64,000 bases of DNA from Psychromonas aquimarina ATCC BAA-1526 (GCF_000428725.1 NZ_AUAM01000007.1:179415-243414), one strand, 5' to 3'. Positions 54,171 to 64,000 are shown, counted from the stretch's first letter. The notes: a model not told the origin generated them from the letters alone. Numbers and translations: made by a program.

Positions 54171-54194
54171 GGGAAGCTGATGCTTCCCTTTTTT
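54171..54194 (+). terminator. First terminator after grcA
   Basis: GGGAAGC / GCTTCCC with a TGAT loop and six T. It has a diverged sister hairpin at 54322. Confidence 0.92.
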
Positions 54195-54215
54195 ATGTCT
54201 GTACTAAAGGTTAAA

Positions 54216-54300
54216 GCGTTCGCTTTAACTCTGCTATACCTACTACATGGCAGAACAGCAGCAGGACGCATTAACTCGTACATTTACTGAGTCCCTATAA
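54216..54300 (+). pseudogene. Orphan second copy of the grcA 3' end
   Basis: TTCGCTTTAACTCT matches grcA (54069-54082), then a diverged stretch leads into a copy of the last 15 codons: [15 protein letters not shown] plus stop, against [15 protein letters not shown] in grcA. Of six changed codons in the aligned 17, four are synonymous. It has no start and is not translated. Confidence 0.88.
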
Positions 54301-54316
54301 TTATTTGCTGGTAAAT

Positions 54317-54346
54317 AAAAAGGGAAGTCAATGACTTCCCTTTTTT
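54317..54346. terminator. Second, sister terminator after the grcA tail copy
   Basis: GGGAAGTC / GACTTCCC with an AAT loop, flanked by AAAA and TTTTTT, so it can also serve the convergent tesB. Relative to the first hairpin, changes on both arms keep the stem paired. Confidence 0.92.
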
Positions 54347-54361
54347 ACAACTAAGTTAATC

Positions 54362-55222
54362 TTATTTCCGATAACGGATCAGACCTTCCTGAATAGTAGA
54401 GGCTACCAGTTTACCGTCTCGTCGAAAAAACTGACCTTTAACTAAACCACGACCATCGGCAGCTACGGTACTTTCAACTGAATATAATAACCATTCATCT
54501 AAACGAAAATCATGGTGGAACCACATCGAATGATCCACCGTAACAACCTGCATACCGTCAGTTAAATAGGAAACGCCATGCGGCTGCAGCGCCGTCGGTA
54601 AAAAATTAAAATCAGAAGAATAAGCCAGTAAATAACGATGGATGCGTAAATCATCGGGCATTTTACCATTCGCTTTAAACCAGACTAAGCGTTTTGCAGG
54701 CTCGATTTCAGGTTCAATAGGATTAACAAATGTCACCGGACGCATCTCAATCGGTTTTTCACAGACTAGTTTGTCGCGAATAGAATCCGGCAGCATCTCC
54801 GTATGAATCAATGCCATCTCCTGCTCGGAAATTAACGCATCGGGATCCGGTGCATTGGGCATTTGATCCTGATGCTCAAAGCCTTTTTCTTTAGCTTTAA
54901 ACGAAGCTGTCATATAAAAAATGGGCTTACCGTCTTGAATCGCTTTGATACGTCTTGCAGAAAGCGTATGGCCGTCACGGATCCGTTCTACATCATAAAC
55001 AATAGGTTTATCGGTTTTACCTGGACGCAGAAAATATGAGTGAAAAGAATGCACCTGGTGCTTAGGCTCAACAGTTTCTTTGGCGGCAGAAATTGCCTGC
55101 CCCATCACCTGTCCGCCAAAAACGGCACCGAATCCTAGATCCTGACTTCCGCCGCGGAATAAATTTTCTTCTAACTTCTCTAAACTCAGCTGATCTAAGA
55201 GATCATTTAATACTTTACCCAT
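54362..55222 (-). CDS. tesB: Acyl-CoA thioesterase II
   Basis: A 286-residue double-hotdog thioesterase. [19 protein letters not shown] near the N-terminus, [18 protein letters not shown], and [18 protein letters not shown] near the end with its catalytic aspartate match TesB. It hydrolyses medium- and long-chain acyl-CoA. The ATG at 55222 has GGAG upstream; a TTG four codons earlier is unlikely. A thr-operon terminator lies directly upstream. Confidence 0.94.
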   Translation of the reverse strand: MGKVLNDLLDQLSLEKLEENLFRGGSQDLGFGAVFGGQVMGQAISAAKETVEPKHQVHSFHSYFLRPGKTDKPIVYDVERIRDGHTLSARRIKAIQDGKPIFYMTASFKAKEKGFEHQDQMPNAPDPDALISEQEMALIHTEMLPDSIRDKLVCEKPIEMRPVTFVNPIEPEIEPAKRLVWFKANGKMPDDLRIHRYLLAYSSDFNFLPTALQPHGVSYLTDGMQVVTVDHSMWFHHDFRLDEWLLYSVESTVAADGRGLVKGQFFRRDGKLVASTIQEGLIRYRK

Positions 55223-55232
55223 TTTTAGCTCC

Positions 55233-55260
55233 AAAAAAAAGAGCGGATAAACCGCCCTTT
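55233..55260 (-). terminator. Terminator between thrC and tesB
   Basis: On the minus strand AAAGGGCGG / CCGCTCTTT with a 5-base loop and a T-run, downstream of thrC and very close to the tesB ribosome-binding site. A second imperfect hairpin (CCAGcCTGC / GCAGcCTGG) lies at about 55270-55305. Confidence 0.82.
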
Positions 55261-55323
55261 ATTATATCCAGCCTGCTTAAAGAGACATCTTCAGGCAGCC
55301 TGGTTATATTTGCAATATATGTC

Positions 55324-56601
55324 TTATAAGGACATTAATAATTCACGTACTTTTGCAAAATCAACCGGGAACTCTTTAGAAAGTAAATCTAAATCAGCGC
55401 GTGAAGCAAGCTCTTCAGGAATGAAAATATCACGTCCTAAAATATCTTCAACGCTCTCTTTAAATTTTGCCGGATGTGCAGTACATAAGAATAAACCTGT
55501 TTCACCTGGTTTCAACTGTTTTGTTAACTCACTGTATGCAATTGCGCCGTGCGGCTCACATAAGTAAGCTAAATTATCCAGTTCAATTAATGCTTCTTTA
55601 GTTTGTGCATCGTTGAGCTTGCCGTAACCAAGTTCAGATAAAGACCAGCCTTTAACTTTAAATAACTCTTCAATACGCGGCCAGTTATTAGGTGCACTTA
55701 CATCCATCGCATTAGAAAGTGTTGCAACAGTCGCTTTTGGTGCCCATTCTCCACCCGCTAAATAACGCGGTACCGTATCATTTTCATTAGTTGCTGCAAC
55801 AAAACGTTTAATCGGCAGACCTAATGATTTTGCTAATAAACCCGCAGTTAAGTCACCAAAGTTACCGCTTGGTACAGAAACCACTAAGTTTTCACGCTGC
55901 GCTGCGCTTAGCTGTGCAAAAGCTTCAAAATAATAGCAGATCTGCGCAAATAAGCGGCTGATATTAATTGAATTTGCAGAATTTAGACCTACGGCTTGTT
56001 TTAATTCCTGATCATCAAAGGCCTGTTTGACCATTGCCTGACAGTCATCAAATGTACCTTCAACAGCAACCGTGGTGATATTACCGCCTAGTGTACAAAA
56101 CAGCTTTTCCTGTAACGGACTGATTTTTCCTTTCGGATAAAGCACAACAACATTGATATTTTCCATATTGTAAAATGCATGGGCAACCGCTGCACCGGTA
56201 TCACCTGATGTTGCCGTTAAAATAGTAATTTTACCATCATCTTTAAACTGCGCTAAACACTGTGCCATAAAACGGCCGCCGAAATCTTTAAATGCTAAAG
56301 TCGGGCCGTGGAACAATTCTAACGCATTAATATTATCCGTCACTTTTTTAACCGGCGCTTCAAAAGTAAATGCTTTTGCTACAATACTATGAACAACTTC
56401 TCTGCTTAATTCATCACCAATTAAATGTGATAAGACTTCCGTTGAACGGTCAACTAAGTTCATTTCTAAAAGTGCATCAATATTGCTCAGCGGTGTGATC
56501 GTTTCCGGGAAGAATAGCCCCTGTCCGCGTCCCAGTCCCTGCTTTACAGCTTGTTGAAAGTTGACTTGCTCACTGCTGTCTTTGATGTTGTATAAATTCA
56601 T
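55324..56601 (-). CDS. thrC: Threonine synthase
   Basis: A 425-residue PLP enzyme converting O-phosphohomoserine to threonine. The N-terminus [19 protein letters not shown] is family-typical, the PLP lysine lies in [17 protein letters not shown], and [15 protein letters not shown] and [14 protein letters not shown] bind the phosphate. Last gene of thrABC; its start overlaps the thrB stop by four bases. Confidence 0.97.
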   Translation of the reverse strand: MNLYNIKDSSEQVNFQQAVKQGLGRGQGLFFPETITPLSNIDALLEMNLVDRSTEVLSHLIGDELSREVVHSIVAKAFTFEAPVKKVTDNINALELFHGPTLAFKDFGGRFMAQCLAQFKDDGKITILTATSGDTGAAVAHAFYNMENINVVVLYPKGKISPLQEKLFCTLGGNITTVAVEGTFDDCQAMVKQAFDDQELKQAVGLNSANSINISRLFAQICYYFEAFAQLSAAQRENLVVSVPSGNFGDLTAGLLAKSLGLPIKRFVAATNENDTVPRYLAGGEWAPKATVATLSNAMDVSAPNNWPRIEELFKVKGWSLSELGYGKLNDAQTKEALIELDNLAYLCEPHGAIAYSELTKQLKPGETGLFLCTAHPAKFKESVEDILGRDIFIPEELASRADLDLLSKEFPVDFAKVRELLMSL

Positions 56602-57554
56602 AGTTCTGTTCCTAACACGCGCGCGCCTTGTTCATCAAGACGGCAGATATGACAAAAACCTTCATCGTTCTGAAGGAAGTTTTCCGTTAACCAGTTTTGT
56701 AAAGACTGAGCTTGTATCAGATCGGTCATTACAGCAAAAACTGTTGGACCCGACCCTGAAATTCCCATGGCTAAAGCGCCGCTTTGCTCAGCAAAAAGAC
56801 GAGCTTGTTTAAATCCAGGGATAAGTTGTGAGCGGTATGGTTCAGCAATCACATCTTTAAGCATTTTAGCAGCAAGATCAGGCTGATTACTGTAACTGGC
56901 ATGCACAAATGCGCCCAGACGGCGGCCGTAAGTCAGCGTTTCACTTAAACGATACTGTGCCGGCAGAATATCACGCGCAGCCGAAGTTGAAATAGTAATG
57001 CCCGGATAAGCAACCACCCAGTACCACTCTTTAAAAGAGGGGATCGTCTGGCTGATAATATCATCTTCGTTGATCATCAGCTGCATACCGCCAAGGTAGC
57101 AGGGGGCGACATTATCATAATGCACACTGCCGCTGATCTGCCCTTCCATCTCTCCCATTAAAGCCAGCATAGTGGTTTCATCAAGCAGGTAATCATGCCA
57201 TGCATTTAACGCTTCTAGTGCGGCAACAATAGAGCTGGAACTTGAGCCTAAACCGCTGCCGACCGGTAAATTTTTCTCCAGAGTCATTTTTACCGGCAGA
57301 ATCTCTTTGTTAAGTTTACCAATAGCGGCTTTGTAACCTAAGTAACACTGGTAAACAATATTACTTTCAGAATCACTTGGTAATTTATGCGCATAAGGGC
57401 CGATACACTCTAAAGAGAAACCGTAGTCACCGGTTGATATTTTTACACGGTCACCTAATAATTCGCCGCTGATCGGTGCAAGCGCACCGCCTAAAACATC
57501 AAAACCGACACTGACATTGGCTGTTGATGCCGGAGCATAAGCTACAACACTCAT
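56598..57554 (-). CDS. thrB: Homoserine kinase
   Basis: A 318-residue GHMP kinase phosphorylating homoserine. [20 protein letters not shown] begins the protein, [20 protein letters not shown] is the ATP loop, and [14 protein letters not shown] the C-terminal motif. It lies between thrA (one base gap) and thrC (overlap), so the three enzymes are tightly coupled. Confidence 0.97.
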   Translation of the reverse strand: MSVVAYAPASTANVSVGFDVLGGALAPISGELLGDRVKISTGDYGFSLECIGPYAHKLPSDSESNIVYQCYLGYKAAIGKLNKEILPVKMTLEKNLPVGSGLGSSSSSIVAALEALNAWHDYLLDETTMLALMGEMEGQISGSVHYDNVAPCYLGGMQLMINEDDIISQTIPSFKEWYWVVAYPGITISTSAARDILPAQYRLSETLTYGRRLGAFVHASYSNQPDLAAKMLKDVIAEPYRSQLIPGFKQARLFAEQSGALAMGISGSGPTVFAVMTDLIQAQSLQNWLTENFLQNDEGFCHICRLDEQGARVLGTEL

Positions 57555-57555
57555 A

Positions 57556-60018
57556 CTAAACCTCCTGTTTCCAGTTCAATGTGCGCAGTACATCGGCAAA
57601 TACACCGGCAGCCGTCACTTCAGTACCTGCACCGTAACCACGCAATACCAGCGGGATAGGCTGGTAATACTGGCTGTAAAATGCCAGCGCATTCTCACCG
57701 TCTTTTACTTTATTAAGCGGATCATCTGCATCAACCGCCTTAATACTGCACTTACATTTACCGCCTTCGATACTGCCGATATAGCGCAGTACCTGACCTT
57801 TCTCATTAGCTTTTTCCTGAAGCTCTGCAAAATACTTATCAGCTTCCGGCAGACGCGCCATAAACTGCTCAACGGTACCTGTATCATCAAAACCAGGCGG
57901 CAGTGCCTGTTCAATTTCTACATCGTCCAGTGATAAATCCATACCCGCTTCACGAGCTAAAATCAGCAGCTTACGTGCCACATCAGTACCGCTTAAATCA
58001 TCTCGAGGATCCGGCTCGGTAAAGCCGAGATTACGTGCTTCCGTTGTCACTTCAGAGAATGATAAACCATCATCTAACTTCCCGAATATAAATGATAAGG
58101 AACCCGATAAAATACCGTTAAATTTAACCAGCTGATCCCCGGCATTAAACAGATTCTGCATATTTTCAATAACCGGCAGACCTGCCCCGACATTCGTATC
58201 GTAAAGGAATTTACGGCGTTTCATTAAAGCTGTTAAGCGCAGCTGGTGATAATAGTCCATGCTGCTGGTATTGGCTTTTTTATTTGCAGTTACCACATGG
58301 AAACCCGCGCCTAAAAAGTCTACATAGCGCGCGGCAATGGCATCATTACTTGTACAGTCAACAATCACCGGATTAATAATATGCGAGTCATTTACCAGCG
58401 ACTGCATAGCGGCTAAAGAAAGCTCATCGTCAGCATCTTTCATCAGATCCCGCCAGTTGCTTAACTCTATGCCCTGATCATCTAATAACATAGCGCGGCT
58501 GTTAGCAATACCGCAGACCCGGATTTGTATATTACTCTCGGATAAATGCTCCTGCTGACGATAAACCTGGTCAACCAGCGCACCGCCTACTCCGCCGCAG
58601 CCGATCAGGAACATATCAATATACTGTACACTGCGGAAGAAATTCTGATGACAGGCAATCACAGCTTCCTGCGCTTTTTTCTCAGATACAACTGCAGAAA
58701 TAGAACGTTCCGAAGAGCCCTGCGCAAGCGCAGTAATATTTATAGAAGCTTCAGTTAACGCCATTAAGAAACGCGCGGCAACTCCTTTGGCTTTCTTCAT
58801 TCCGTCACCGACTAGTGAAATAATCGCCTGTTTGTCGATTACGTCGATCGGCTCCAGTAAATTGTTCTTAAACTCTAAAGCAAACTCTTCGTTCAGCGCC
58901 TCTAGTGCTTTCGGCGTATCAACAGAATAGATACAAAAACTTAAACTGTATTCAGACGAAGACTGAGTGATCAGAATAATTGAAACACCTGAACGTGATA
59001 CAGTTGAGAAAATGCGCCCCGCCATACCAACGATACCTTTCATACCAGGGCCTGAAACACTTAACATGCTTAAACCTTTAAGATCAGAAATACCTTTCAC
59101 CTGTATCTCCTCATCACCGTGCTCTGCACCGATCAATGTTCCATCAGCCTGAGGGTTATGGGTATTTTTTATTAAACATGGAATATGGTGCTGGGCAATC
59201 GGCGCAATAGTTTTCGGGTGCAGTACTTTGGCACCGAAGTAAGAAAGCTCCATCGCTTCAGCATAGCTTAATGAACTCAGTAATTTTGCATCATTTACTA
59301 AACGCGGATCGCAGCTGTAAACACCGTCTACATCAGTCCAGATTTCACAGCACTGCGCTTTTAAACAGGCGGCTAATACAGCAGCTGAATAATCAGAGCC
59401 GTTACGGCCCAGCACCAGCGTCTCACCTTGTTCATTACCAGCGGTAAAACCCGGCATAAGGTACACGGCATTTTTAACAATCGCCTTTTTTTCAAACAGA
59501 GCGCGTGAGGCTTCAATATCGATCTGCGCTTCCAGATAACCGCCCTTGTAGGCAATTAGCATTTCCTGTGGTTTAATTACTTCAACCACATGGCCCTTAG
59601 CAATTAAAAGCTGCTTCATACAGGCGATGCTGAGCAGTTCACCTTTACTTAAAATCTGTGCTTCGATACTTGCCGGGCATTGCGCTAATAAACGCACCCC
59701 TTCCAGCAGGTCACTCAAATGTGACAATTCACGTTCAAAAACGGTTTTCAGCAGATCATCGGCAAATTCACTATAACTGCTTTTTAAACCTTTAATTAAC
59801 TCGGCAAAAATCCGCTGAATATCGACTAAATGACTTTCAGCAGATAAACCATGACTGGTTTTTTCAACGATAGCCACTAGATTATTGGTTACGCCTGCTG
59901 GCGCCGATAAAACCAAAGCGATTTGTGATTGAAGCTGGTTATTGATAACAATATCAGCAACTTGATTGAAACGTTCGGCATTTGCTAACGATGTGCCGCC
60001 AAATTTAAGTACGCGCAT
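57556..60018 (-). CDS. thrA: Bifunctional aspartokinase I / homoserine dehydrogenase I
   Basis: An 820-residue fusion. The kinase occupies about residues 1-290 ([20 protein letters not shown] site [14 protein letters not shown]), followed by two ACT-type regulatory domains (about 315-460), and homoserine dehydrogenase from about 465 ([48 protein letters not shown]). The E. coli enzyme is inhibited by threonine through the ACT domains. A terminator-like hairpin lies just upstream. Confidence 0.97.
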   Translation of the reverse strand: MRVLKFGGTSLANAERFNQVADIVINNQLQSQIALVLSAPAGVTNNLVAIVEKTSHGLSAESHLVDIQRIFAELIKGLKSSYSEFADDLLKTVFERELSHLSDLLEGVRLLAQCPASIEAQILSKGELLSIACMKQLLIAKGHVVEVIKPQEMLIAYKGGYLEAQIDIEASRALFEKKAIVKNAVYLMPGFTAGNEQGETLVLGRNGSDYSAAVLAACLKAQCCEIWTDVDGVYSCDPRLVNDAKLLSSLSYAEAMELSYFGAKVLHPKTIAPIAQHHIPCLIKNTHNPQADGTLIGAEHGDEEIQVKGISDLKGLSMLSVSGPGMKGIVGMAGRIFSTVSRSGVSIILITQSSSEYSLSFCIYSVDTPKALEALNEEFALEFKNNLLEPIDVIDKQAIISLVGDGMKKAKGVAARFLMALTEASINITALAQGSSERSISAVVSEKKAQEAVIACHQNFFRSVQYIDMFLIGCGGVGGALVDQVYRQQEHLSESNIQIRVCGIANSRAMLLDDQGIELSNWRDLMKDADDELSLAAMQSLVNDSHIINPVIVDCTSNDAIAARYVDFLGAGFHVVTANKKANTSSMDYYHQLRLTALMKRRKFLYDTNVGAGLPVIENMQNLFNAGDQLVKFNGILSGSLSFIFGKLDDGLSFSEVTTEARNLGFTEPDPRDDLSGTDVARKLLILAREAGMDLSLDDVEIEQALPPGFDDTGTVEQFMARLPEADKYFAELQEKANEKGQVLRYIGSIEGGKCKCSIKAVDADDPLNKVKDGENALAFYSQYYQPIPLVLRGYGAGTEVTAAGVFADVLRTLNWKQEV

Positions 60019-60041
60019 TCGTACTCCCCCTGCTTTAATAC

Positions 60042-60068
60042 AAAAAAACCCGCAGGTAAACGCGGGTT
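60042..60068 (-). promoter_or_regulatory. Probable attenuator/terminator upstream of thrA
   Basis: On the minus strand AACCCGC / GCGGGTT with an 8-base loop is followed by a run of seven T, ending 24 bases before the thrA start. With only a divergent gene upstream, a terminator here is best explained as an attenuator. No Thr/Ile-rich leader was found. Confidence 0.75.
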
Positions 60069-60582
60069 CAGAAAAAGGTATGATTCATTTCATTAATTTA
60101 ACAGCAGCCGAAGACCTCTTATAAAAGGGCCCGGAATAGAAATTAAATTGATGAAATAAGACATAATCCATAGTGTAGTTTTTTACTTTAATTATTATTA
60201 AAAAATCTTGTATAACCAAACTACTTGAAAATTAAGAAATCAGCAAGTAGAGAAGAAACAAAATTTTGCAAATAAAATCGAAGTTTTTACGGATGCAGAT
60301 AAATACCTCATTTTATCTGCATAAAGCAGCGCTAGGGAGCAGAGTCGCCGGAATCGGCTTGCTGCAGGCAGTCAACACACTATTTTCAGCACAAATTTCT
60401 ATTCATATTAACTATTAATCCGATTTAACAAAGCCTTATCCCGATAGAAACTGCCTGCTTGGAACACTGAGACTTTTCTGCCAAAAATGAATATTTCAGA
60501 CATATTTTCTTTTCTAACCGTGATTTTTATAAATCAGCATAGTTAATGCCCGATAAAATAGTACTCACACTCCCTCCGGCAG

Positions 60583-60596
60583 TTGATGCACATCAA
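60583..60596 (+). promoter_or_regulatory. FNR-type box upstream of arcA
   Basis: TTGATGCACATCAA is a perfect match to the FNR consensus. It lies about 320 bases before the arcA start codon. FNR is known to stimulate arcA in E. coli; the long untranslated leader would also fit. Confidence 0.75.
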
Positions 60597-60914
60597 TGAT
60601 TAACATCTATTTGTGCCCCTTCACCTACAATATAGTTGTTATCTAGATGTTAAGTTATTATAGTTAATCGCATATTAGAAGAGAATTACTGCGCAGCTTG
60701 TCTCATTTAGATGTTGTATTATTTGAAGCAGCACTAGTTTCCTTCGTAAGAACCCCAATTATGTAAAATATTTGTTTAAAAAAGCAATTAAACGTTAACT
60801 ATTTAAAAATAAAATATATATGACTGATTTTTAACTGTCTTTGATTTAACGTTTTCAGGAGATTTCAGCTTTTTTACTTAGGGATATACAAGATTCAAAA
60901 TAAAGGAGTACCCC

Positions 60915-61631
60915 ATGTCAACAGCAAACATACTTATTGTTGAAGATGAATTAGTAACACGAAATACTTTGAAGAGTGTCTTTGAAGCTGAAGGTTACAA
61001 TGTATTAGAAGCAAACGATGGTGATGAAATGCACCAGGCGATCAAAGAAAATAATATCAACCTGATTATTATGGACATTAATCTGCCGGGTAAAAACGGC
61101 TTGTTATTAGCAAGAGAGCTGCGTGAAAACCAGAACATTGCGCTTATATTCTTAACAGGCCGTGATAACGAAGTAGATAAAATTCTAGGCTTAGAAATTG
61201 GTGCAGATGATTATATTACTAAACCATTTAACCCTAGAGAATTAACTATTCGTACACGCAATCTACTGACTCGTACCATGCAGGATAATCTTTATTTTGA
61301 AGAAGTACGTCAAAAAGTAGAAAACTATAAATTTAACGGCTGGACACTTGAGATTGACAGCCGCTCATTAATCAGCCCGAATGGTGATGTTTTCAAATTA
61401 CCACGCAGTGAATTCAGAGCGATTCTGCATTTCATTGAAAACCCAGGCAAAATTCAGACTCGTGCTGACTTGTTAATGAAAATGACCGGCCGTGAATTAA
61501 AAGCACATGACCGTACTGTAGATGTAACTATCCGCCGCATCCGTAAGCACTTTGAGAGCATTCCGGAAGCACCGGAGATTATTGCCACTATCCATGGTGA
61601 AGGTTACCGTTTCTGCGGTGAAATTGAATAA
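60915..61631 (+). CDS. arcA: Aerobic respiration control response regulator ArcA
   Basis: A 238-residue OmpR-family regulator. The receiver has acidic residues in [12 protein letters not shown], phospho-acceptor Asp54 in [13 protein letters not shown] and the conserved lysine in [12 protein letters not shown]. The C-terminal winged helix (about 135-235) ends [18 protein letters not shown]. ArcA, phosphorylated by ArcB, represses respiratory genes at low oxygen. arcB is not adjacent, as usual. AAAGGAG precedes the ATG. Confidence 0.97.
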   Translation: MSTANILIVEDELVTRNTLKSVFEAEGYNVLEANDGDEMHQAIKENNINLIIMDINLPGKNGLLLARELRENQNIALIFLTGRDNEVDKILGLEIGADDYITKPFNPRELTIRTRNLLTRTMQDNLYFEEVRQKVENYKFNGWTLEIDSRSLISPNGDVFKLPRSEFRAILHFIENPGKIQTRADLLMKMTGRELKAHDRTVDVTIRRIRKHFESIPEAPEIIATIHGEGYRFCGEIE

Positions 61632-61666
61632 GCTGTAGTTAAACTCAATAACCTGCAGCATAAAAT

Positions 61667-61697
61667 AAAAACCGATGACAAATATCATCGGTTTTTT
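61667..61697. terminator. Terminator between arcA and the alpha-galactosidase gene
   Basis: AAAACCGATGA / TCATCGGTTTT, a perfect 11-bp stem with a 6-base loop and a run of T; usable by both convergent genes. Confidence 0.9.
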
Positions 61698-61720
61698 TGT
61701 ATCCGGCAGATAAAAAACTG

Positions 61721-63514
61721 TTAAACAACCTTAGCTTTTAATAACACTGCGCGGCTGTTTAATCCCGCTTTTAAAAAAACCTTACATTGATTTTCTGCTC
61801 CACTGGATAACCTTTCTCCCGTCCAGTAATCGCACCATTCACCGCTCTGCTCGCTACTTAATACAACTTCTCGACTATGCTGTTCCTGATAATTAAAGAG
61901 CAGGTGCAGTTTACCCTCCGAGCCGTAGTTCAATACGGCATGGGACATGGTCAAGTCAGAAAACACTGCTGCTGACTGAGTAATTCCCTGTCTTTTAATT
62001 AGAGCCGATAAACTCGTGCGGGCAAAATCATCTAAATGATATAAAGGATCACCAGAGAGCAGTAAACCGCCGCAGGCGAGCAGTACATCGCGGTGAAAGT
62101 GATAGTTTTCCGAAGTGGTGCCCTGACCTTCTATCGAAATCAGTGTGGCGCAGTCAGGATCAATCTGCCACAAACGTCTATGCTGCCAGCTGCGCTGAAA
62201 GGTTTCTTTCGCTATCTGAGCAAAACGGTGCCCCTGTCGTTCGACATCATCTGAAACACGCATTGCATCCACGAGTCCCAGTGAAGGCCACATAGGCGCA
62301 TTACAACCTAATAGCCAGGCATCACCTGCACCTTCGGCTATCGCCTGCATACCCATACGATAAGCCTGTACACCGGTTACTGCACTTTGATGCCGCTGAC
62401 CTTTTAAAGTCCCCCAGTAATTCGCATCGAGTTTAAACAGCTCAACTCCCCAGTCTTCGCGCATAATACGTACAATACGGGTCAAATGAGCACAAACTTG
62501 CGGATGACTGCAGTCAAGGATATACCAGGGCGTGCAGCGCCAGCCTCCGTAAGTAACCTCTTCCGCTTTAAGCAGCTCACCGTTACTGTTTCTGACAAAC
62601 CATTCAGGGTGCTCTTTAAATACATTAGACTCAGCCTGCGCAATAAAAGGCGCCATCCAGATAGCAGGTTTCTTACCCTTAGCTTTTATCTCTTCGATCA
62701 ACTGTTTCACACCGCCGGAAAAATGATCCGAGGGTGTTAACCAGTCCCCCATAAACGCCTGATAACCGTCGTCTAATAATACCCATTCTACAGCATCAAG
62801 CTGACCGCTCATCTGATCTACATTTTGATGAATATTCTGCTCAGAGACCCCTGCATAATAGGCGTACCATGAACACCACCCGACAGGAGCTTTTTGCGTA
62901 ACTCCCGAACGAGGCAGATGATTAAACGCGGTTAGTTGAGTAAAACGTAAATACAGAGCATTAACATCGCTTCCCTGCAGAGCAGTAATCGATTCTAACG
63001 GGCTTTTATCCTGGCGGGCCTGTTGTAAAATCGTTGTATTTTCTGCATCAATACAAGCTTTCACTGTATTTCCATTAAATTCAAAATAACCTGAGAAACG
63101 ATGACATGATGTAAAACCCAGCAGAATATACTGTTCGTTATCTTCAATCACCAGGTAGTTATAATAACGTTTCGGTGCATTCTGTGAATAAATCCGGTAA
63201 CTGTCATTGTTATCCGGGCAGCGTCCGACATCAAGCGGCTGATTCAGCGTACCGGCCGTTTGCGCGAGCATTTGAAAACCATCTCCAAGCACTTGAGCGC
63301 TGCCGTTAAGCGGAAAAGTAAACTCAACAAGAGCATACTGTTCAGAGCCAGCCGCAGACGTATCAGAGCCAGCCGCAGACGTATCAGAATCAGAGAATGT
63401 AGCAGAAAGCACTTCCCCGTCTAAACGGTAACAAAGCTCCTCTGATAATGCGCGGGCAGATAAGCCGCAGGGAAATATTATTGCTGATTCTGTATTTAAA
63501 CATGCAGTGTTCAC
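61721..63514 (-). CDS. GH36-family alpha-galactosidase
   Basis: A 597-residue glycoside hydrolase with a melibiase-type barrel from about residue 200: VGWCSWYAYYAGVSEQNI, EWVLLDDGYQAFMGDW, the nucleophile in ELFKLDANYWG, and the acid/base aspartate in DAMRVSDDVERQG. No signal peptide, so it should act in the cytoplasm on imported galactosides. It starts at GTG with AGGATAT upstream. Near residue 45 it contains a perfect 7-residue duplication (SDTSAAG twice). No transporter gene is adjacent. Confidence 0.88.
   Translation of the reverse strand: MNTACLNTESAIIFPCGLSARALSEELCYRLDGEVLSATFSDSDTSAAGSDTSAAGSEQYALVEFTFPLNGSAQVLGDGFQMLAQTAGTLNQPLDVGRCPDNNDSYRIYSQNAPKRYYNYLVIEDNEQYILLGFTSCHRFSGYFEFNGNTVKACIDAENTTILQQARQDKSPLESITALQGSDVNALYLRFTQLTAFNHLPRSGVTQKAPVGWCSWYAYYAGVSEQNIHQNVDQMSGQLDAVEWVLLDDGYQAFMGDWLTPSDHFSGGVKQLIEEIKAKGKKPAIWMAPFIAQAESNVFKEHPEWFVRNSNGELLKAEEVTYGGWRCTPWYILDCSHPQVCAHLTRIVRIMREDWGVELFKLDANYWGTLKGQRHQSAVTGVQAYRMGMQAIAEGAGDAWLLGCNAPMWPSLGLVDAMRVSDDVERQGHRFAQIAKETFQRSWQHRRLWQIDPDCATLISIEGQGTTSENYHFHRDVLLACGGLLLSGDPLYHLDDFARTSLSALIKRQGITQSAAVFSDLTMSHAVLNYGSEGKLHLLFNYQEQHSREVVLSSEQSGEWCDYWTGERLSSGAENQCKVFLKAGLNSRAVLLKAKVV
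63342..63383 (-). repeat. 21-bp perfect tandem duplication inside the alpha-galactosidase gene
   Basis: The 21-base unit at 63342-63362 is repeated exactly at 63363-63383 and keeps the frame, giving SDTSAAG twice in a poorly conserved N-terminal loop. Confidence 0.92.
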
Positions 63515-63666
63515 GGGCTATATCCTATTTTATGGTGGTAACTGACATTAGCATATATTTACGAAAAGTTATGCTTGCGAGGCGGTATGGAGGAAATACA
63601 GCAGTGAGGTCAGCGTAGCATGCTGCCATCTATTGATTAATCCCATTGCGCATAAATTAACAGTAA

Positions 63667-64000
63667 TACCAATCCCATTAATTTTGTGATCTAATATGAG
63701 CTCTTCAAAGGAGCACATATGATCCCAGATTTTCCTAACCTTATTCAATCCACATCCAATGCTAGATTACGAATGAGATTATTAGCCGTTTCTCATTTCG
63801 TTGATGGAAAGAATCGAACTGAAATAGCAAGATTTTTAAAAGTAAGCCGTGTAAGTGTGAATAAGTGGGTTAAAGCCTATTTAGATTTTGGGGTTGATGG
63901 ACTTTTTGAAAAAACGCATACCGGAAGACCTTCTCGATTAACCGCAGATCAGAAAATACAAATAAAGCAATACATAACAGAAAATGCTATTAAACCAACA
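63667..64000 (+). mobile_element. Left part of an IS630-type insertion sequence
   Basis: A TA dinucleotide (63667-63668) is followed by CCAATCCCATTAATT, an end that matches those of the MITE at 9660-9818. A transposase gene starts 50 bases inside. The right end lies outside the window. Confidence 0.7.
63719..64000 (+). CDS. IS630-type transposase (partial, N-terminal 94 codons)
   Basis: The protein begins MIPDFPNLIQSTSNARLRMR and contains a helix-turn-helix (RTEIARFLKVSRVSVNKWVK, about residues 35-54) followed by the linker GLFEKTHTGRPSRLTADQK, characteristic of the DNA-binding region of IS630/Tc1-mariner transposases. The DDE catalytic domain is beyond the window edge, so intactness cannot be judged. 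AAAGGAG lies before the ATG. Confidence 0.88.
   Translation, partial: MIPDFPNLIQSTSNARLRMRLLAVSHFVDGKNRTEIARFLKVSRVSVNKWVKAYLDFGVDGLFEKTHTGRPSRLTADQKIQIKQYITENAIKPT

Larger units (their letters stand above)
60019..60914. other. Long divergent regulatory region between thrA and arcA
   Basis: About 0.9 kb. On the thrA side are the hairpin at 60042-60068 and two overlapping mini-ORFs (60085-60171, 60068-60088). On the arcA side are a perfect FNR-type box at 60583-60596 and several A/T-rich promoter-like stretches. No other gene is supported. Confidence 0.7.

Overview
The window looks like a chromosome segment of a marine gammaproteobacterium. The low-to-moderate GC content, the min-ycgL-mltB-ycgN block, purMN beside DUF2066 and hda, trpEGD(CF)BA-yciB-yciI, lptD-surA-pdxA-rsmA-apaH, rsmE-gshB-yqgE-ruvX and thrABC all point to the Vibrionales/Alteromonadales side. 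A Psychromonas-like organism is my best guess from protein resemblance; no search was run.

Layout. 1-6010: edge of a type VI secretion (T6SS) cluster: tssB (cut by the window start), hcp and tssA on the minus strand, divergent from vgrG, a DUF6931-like gene and PAAR. 6096-10440: uvrB, a long AT-rich gap with an inverted DnaA-box pair, the lipoprotein yajG, a MITE, and a periplasmic cyclophilin. 10510-15086: minCDE, ycgL, a lytic transglycosylase, ycgN, arsC-like, DUF2069. 15104-22037: hda, DUF2066, purMN, lrgAB, murQ, galU. 22213-32975: rluB, yciO and the PHP nuclease gene, divergent from a tryptophan operon with a complete attenuator, then yciB and yciI. 33110-44042: dapD, DUF2937, djlA, lptD to apaH, a two-receiver GGDEF protein and folA. 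44207-54139: conserved membrane proteins, a tiny GDCCVxC protein, a SEC-C protein, the split ThrE-type exporter, an MTHFR-like enzyme, rsmE-gshB-yqgE-ruvX, a hemerythrin-like protein, ung and grcA. 54362-61631: tesB, thrABC with a terminator just before thrA, and arcA. 61721-64000: a GH36 alpha-galactosidase and the 5' part of an IS630-type element that runs off the window.

Most genes are conserved housekeeping genes. The unusual content is between them. The trp operon has an 18-codon leader (Trp-Trp) with mutually exclusive hairpins, a second Trp-containing mini-ORF (WRW) between the terminator and trpE, and two decayed copies of the trpB start ahead of trpB. The 3' ends of the hemerythrin-like gene and of grcA are each followed by a second diverged copy of their own tail; the differences are synonymous (hemerythrin) or mostly synonymous (grcA), which suggests traces of allele replacement. 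grcA has three FNR-like sites spaced exactly 52 bp apart, and arcA has a perfect FNR-type palindrome upstream, suggesting a linked low-oxygen circuit. The MITE at 9.7 kb shares its ends with the IS630-type element at 63.7 kb. I saw no rRNA, tRNA or CRISPR array.
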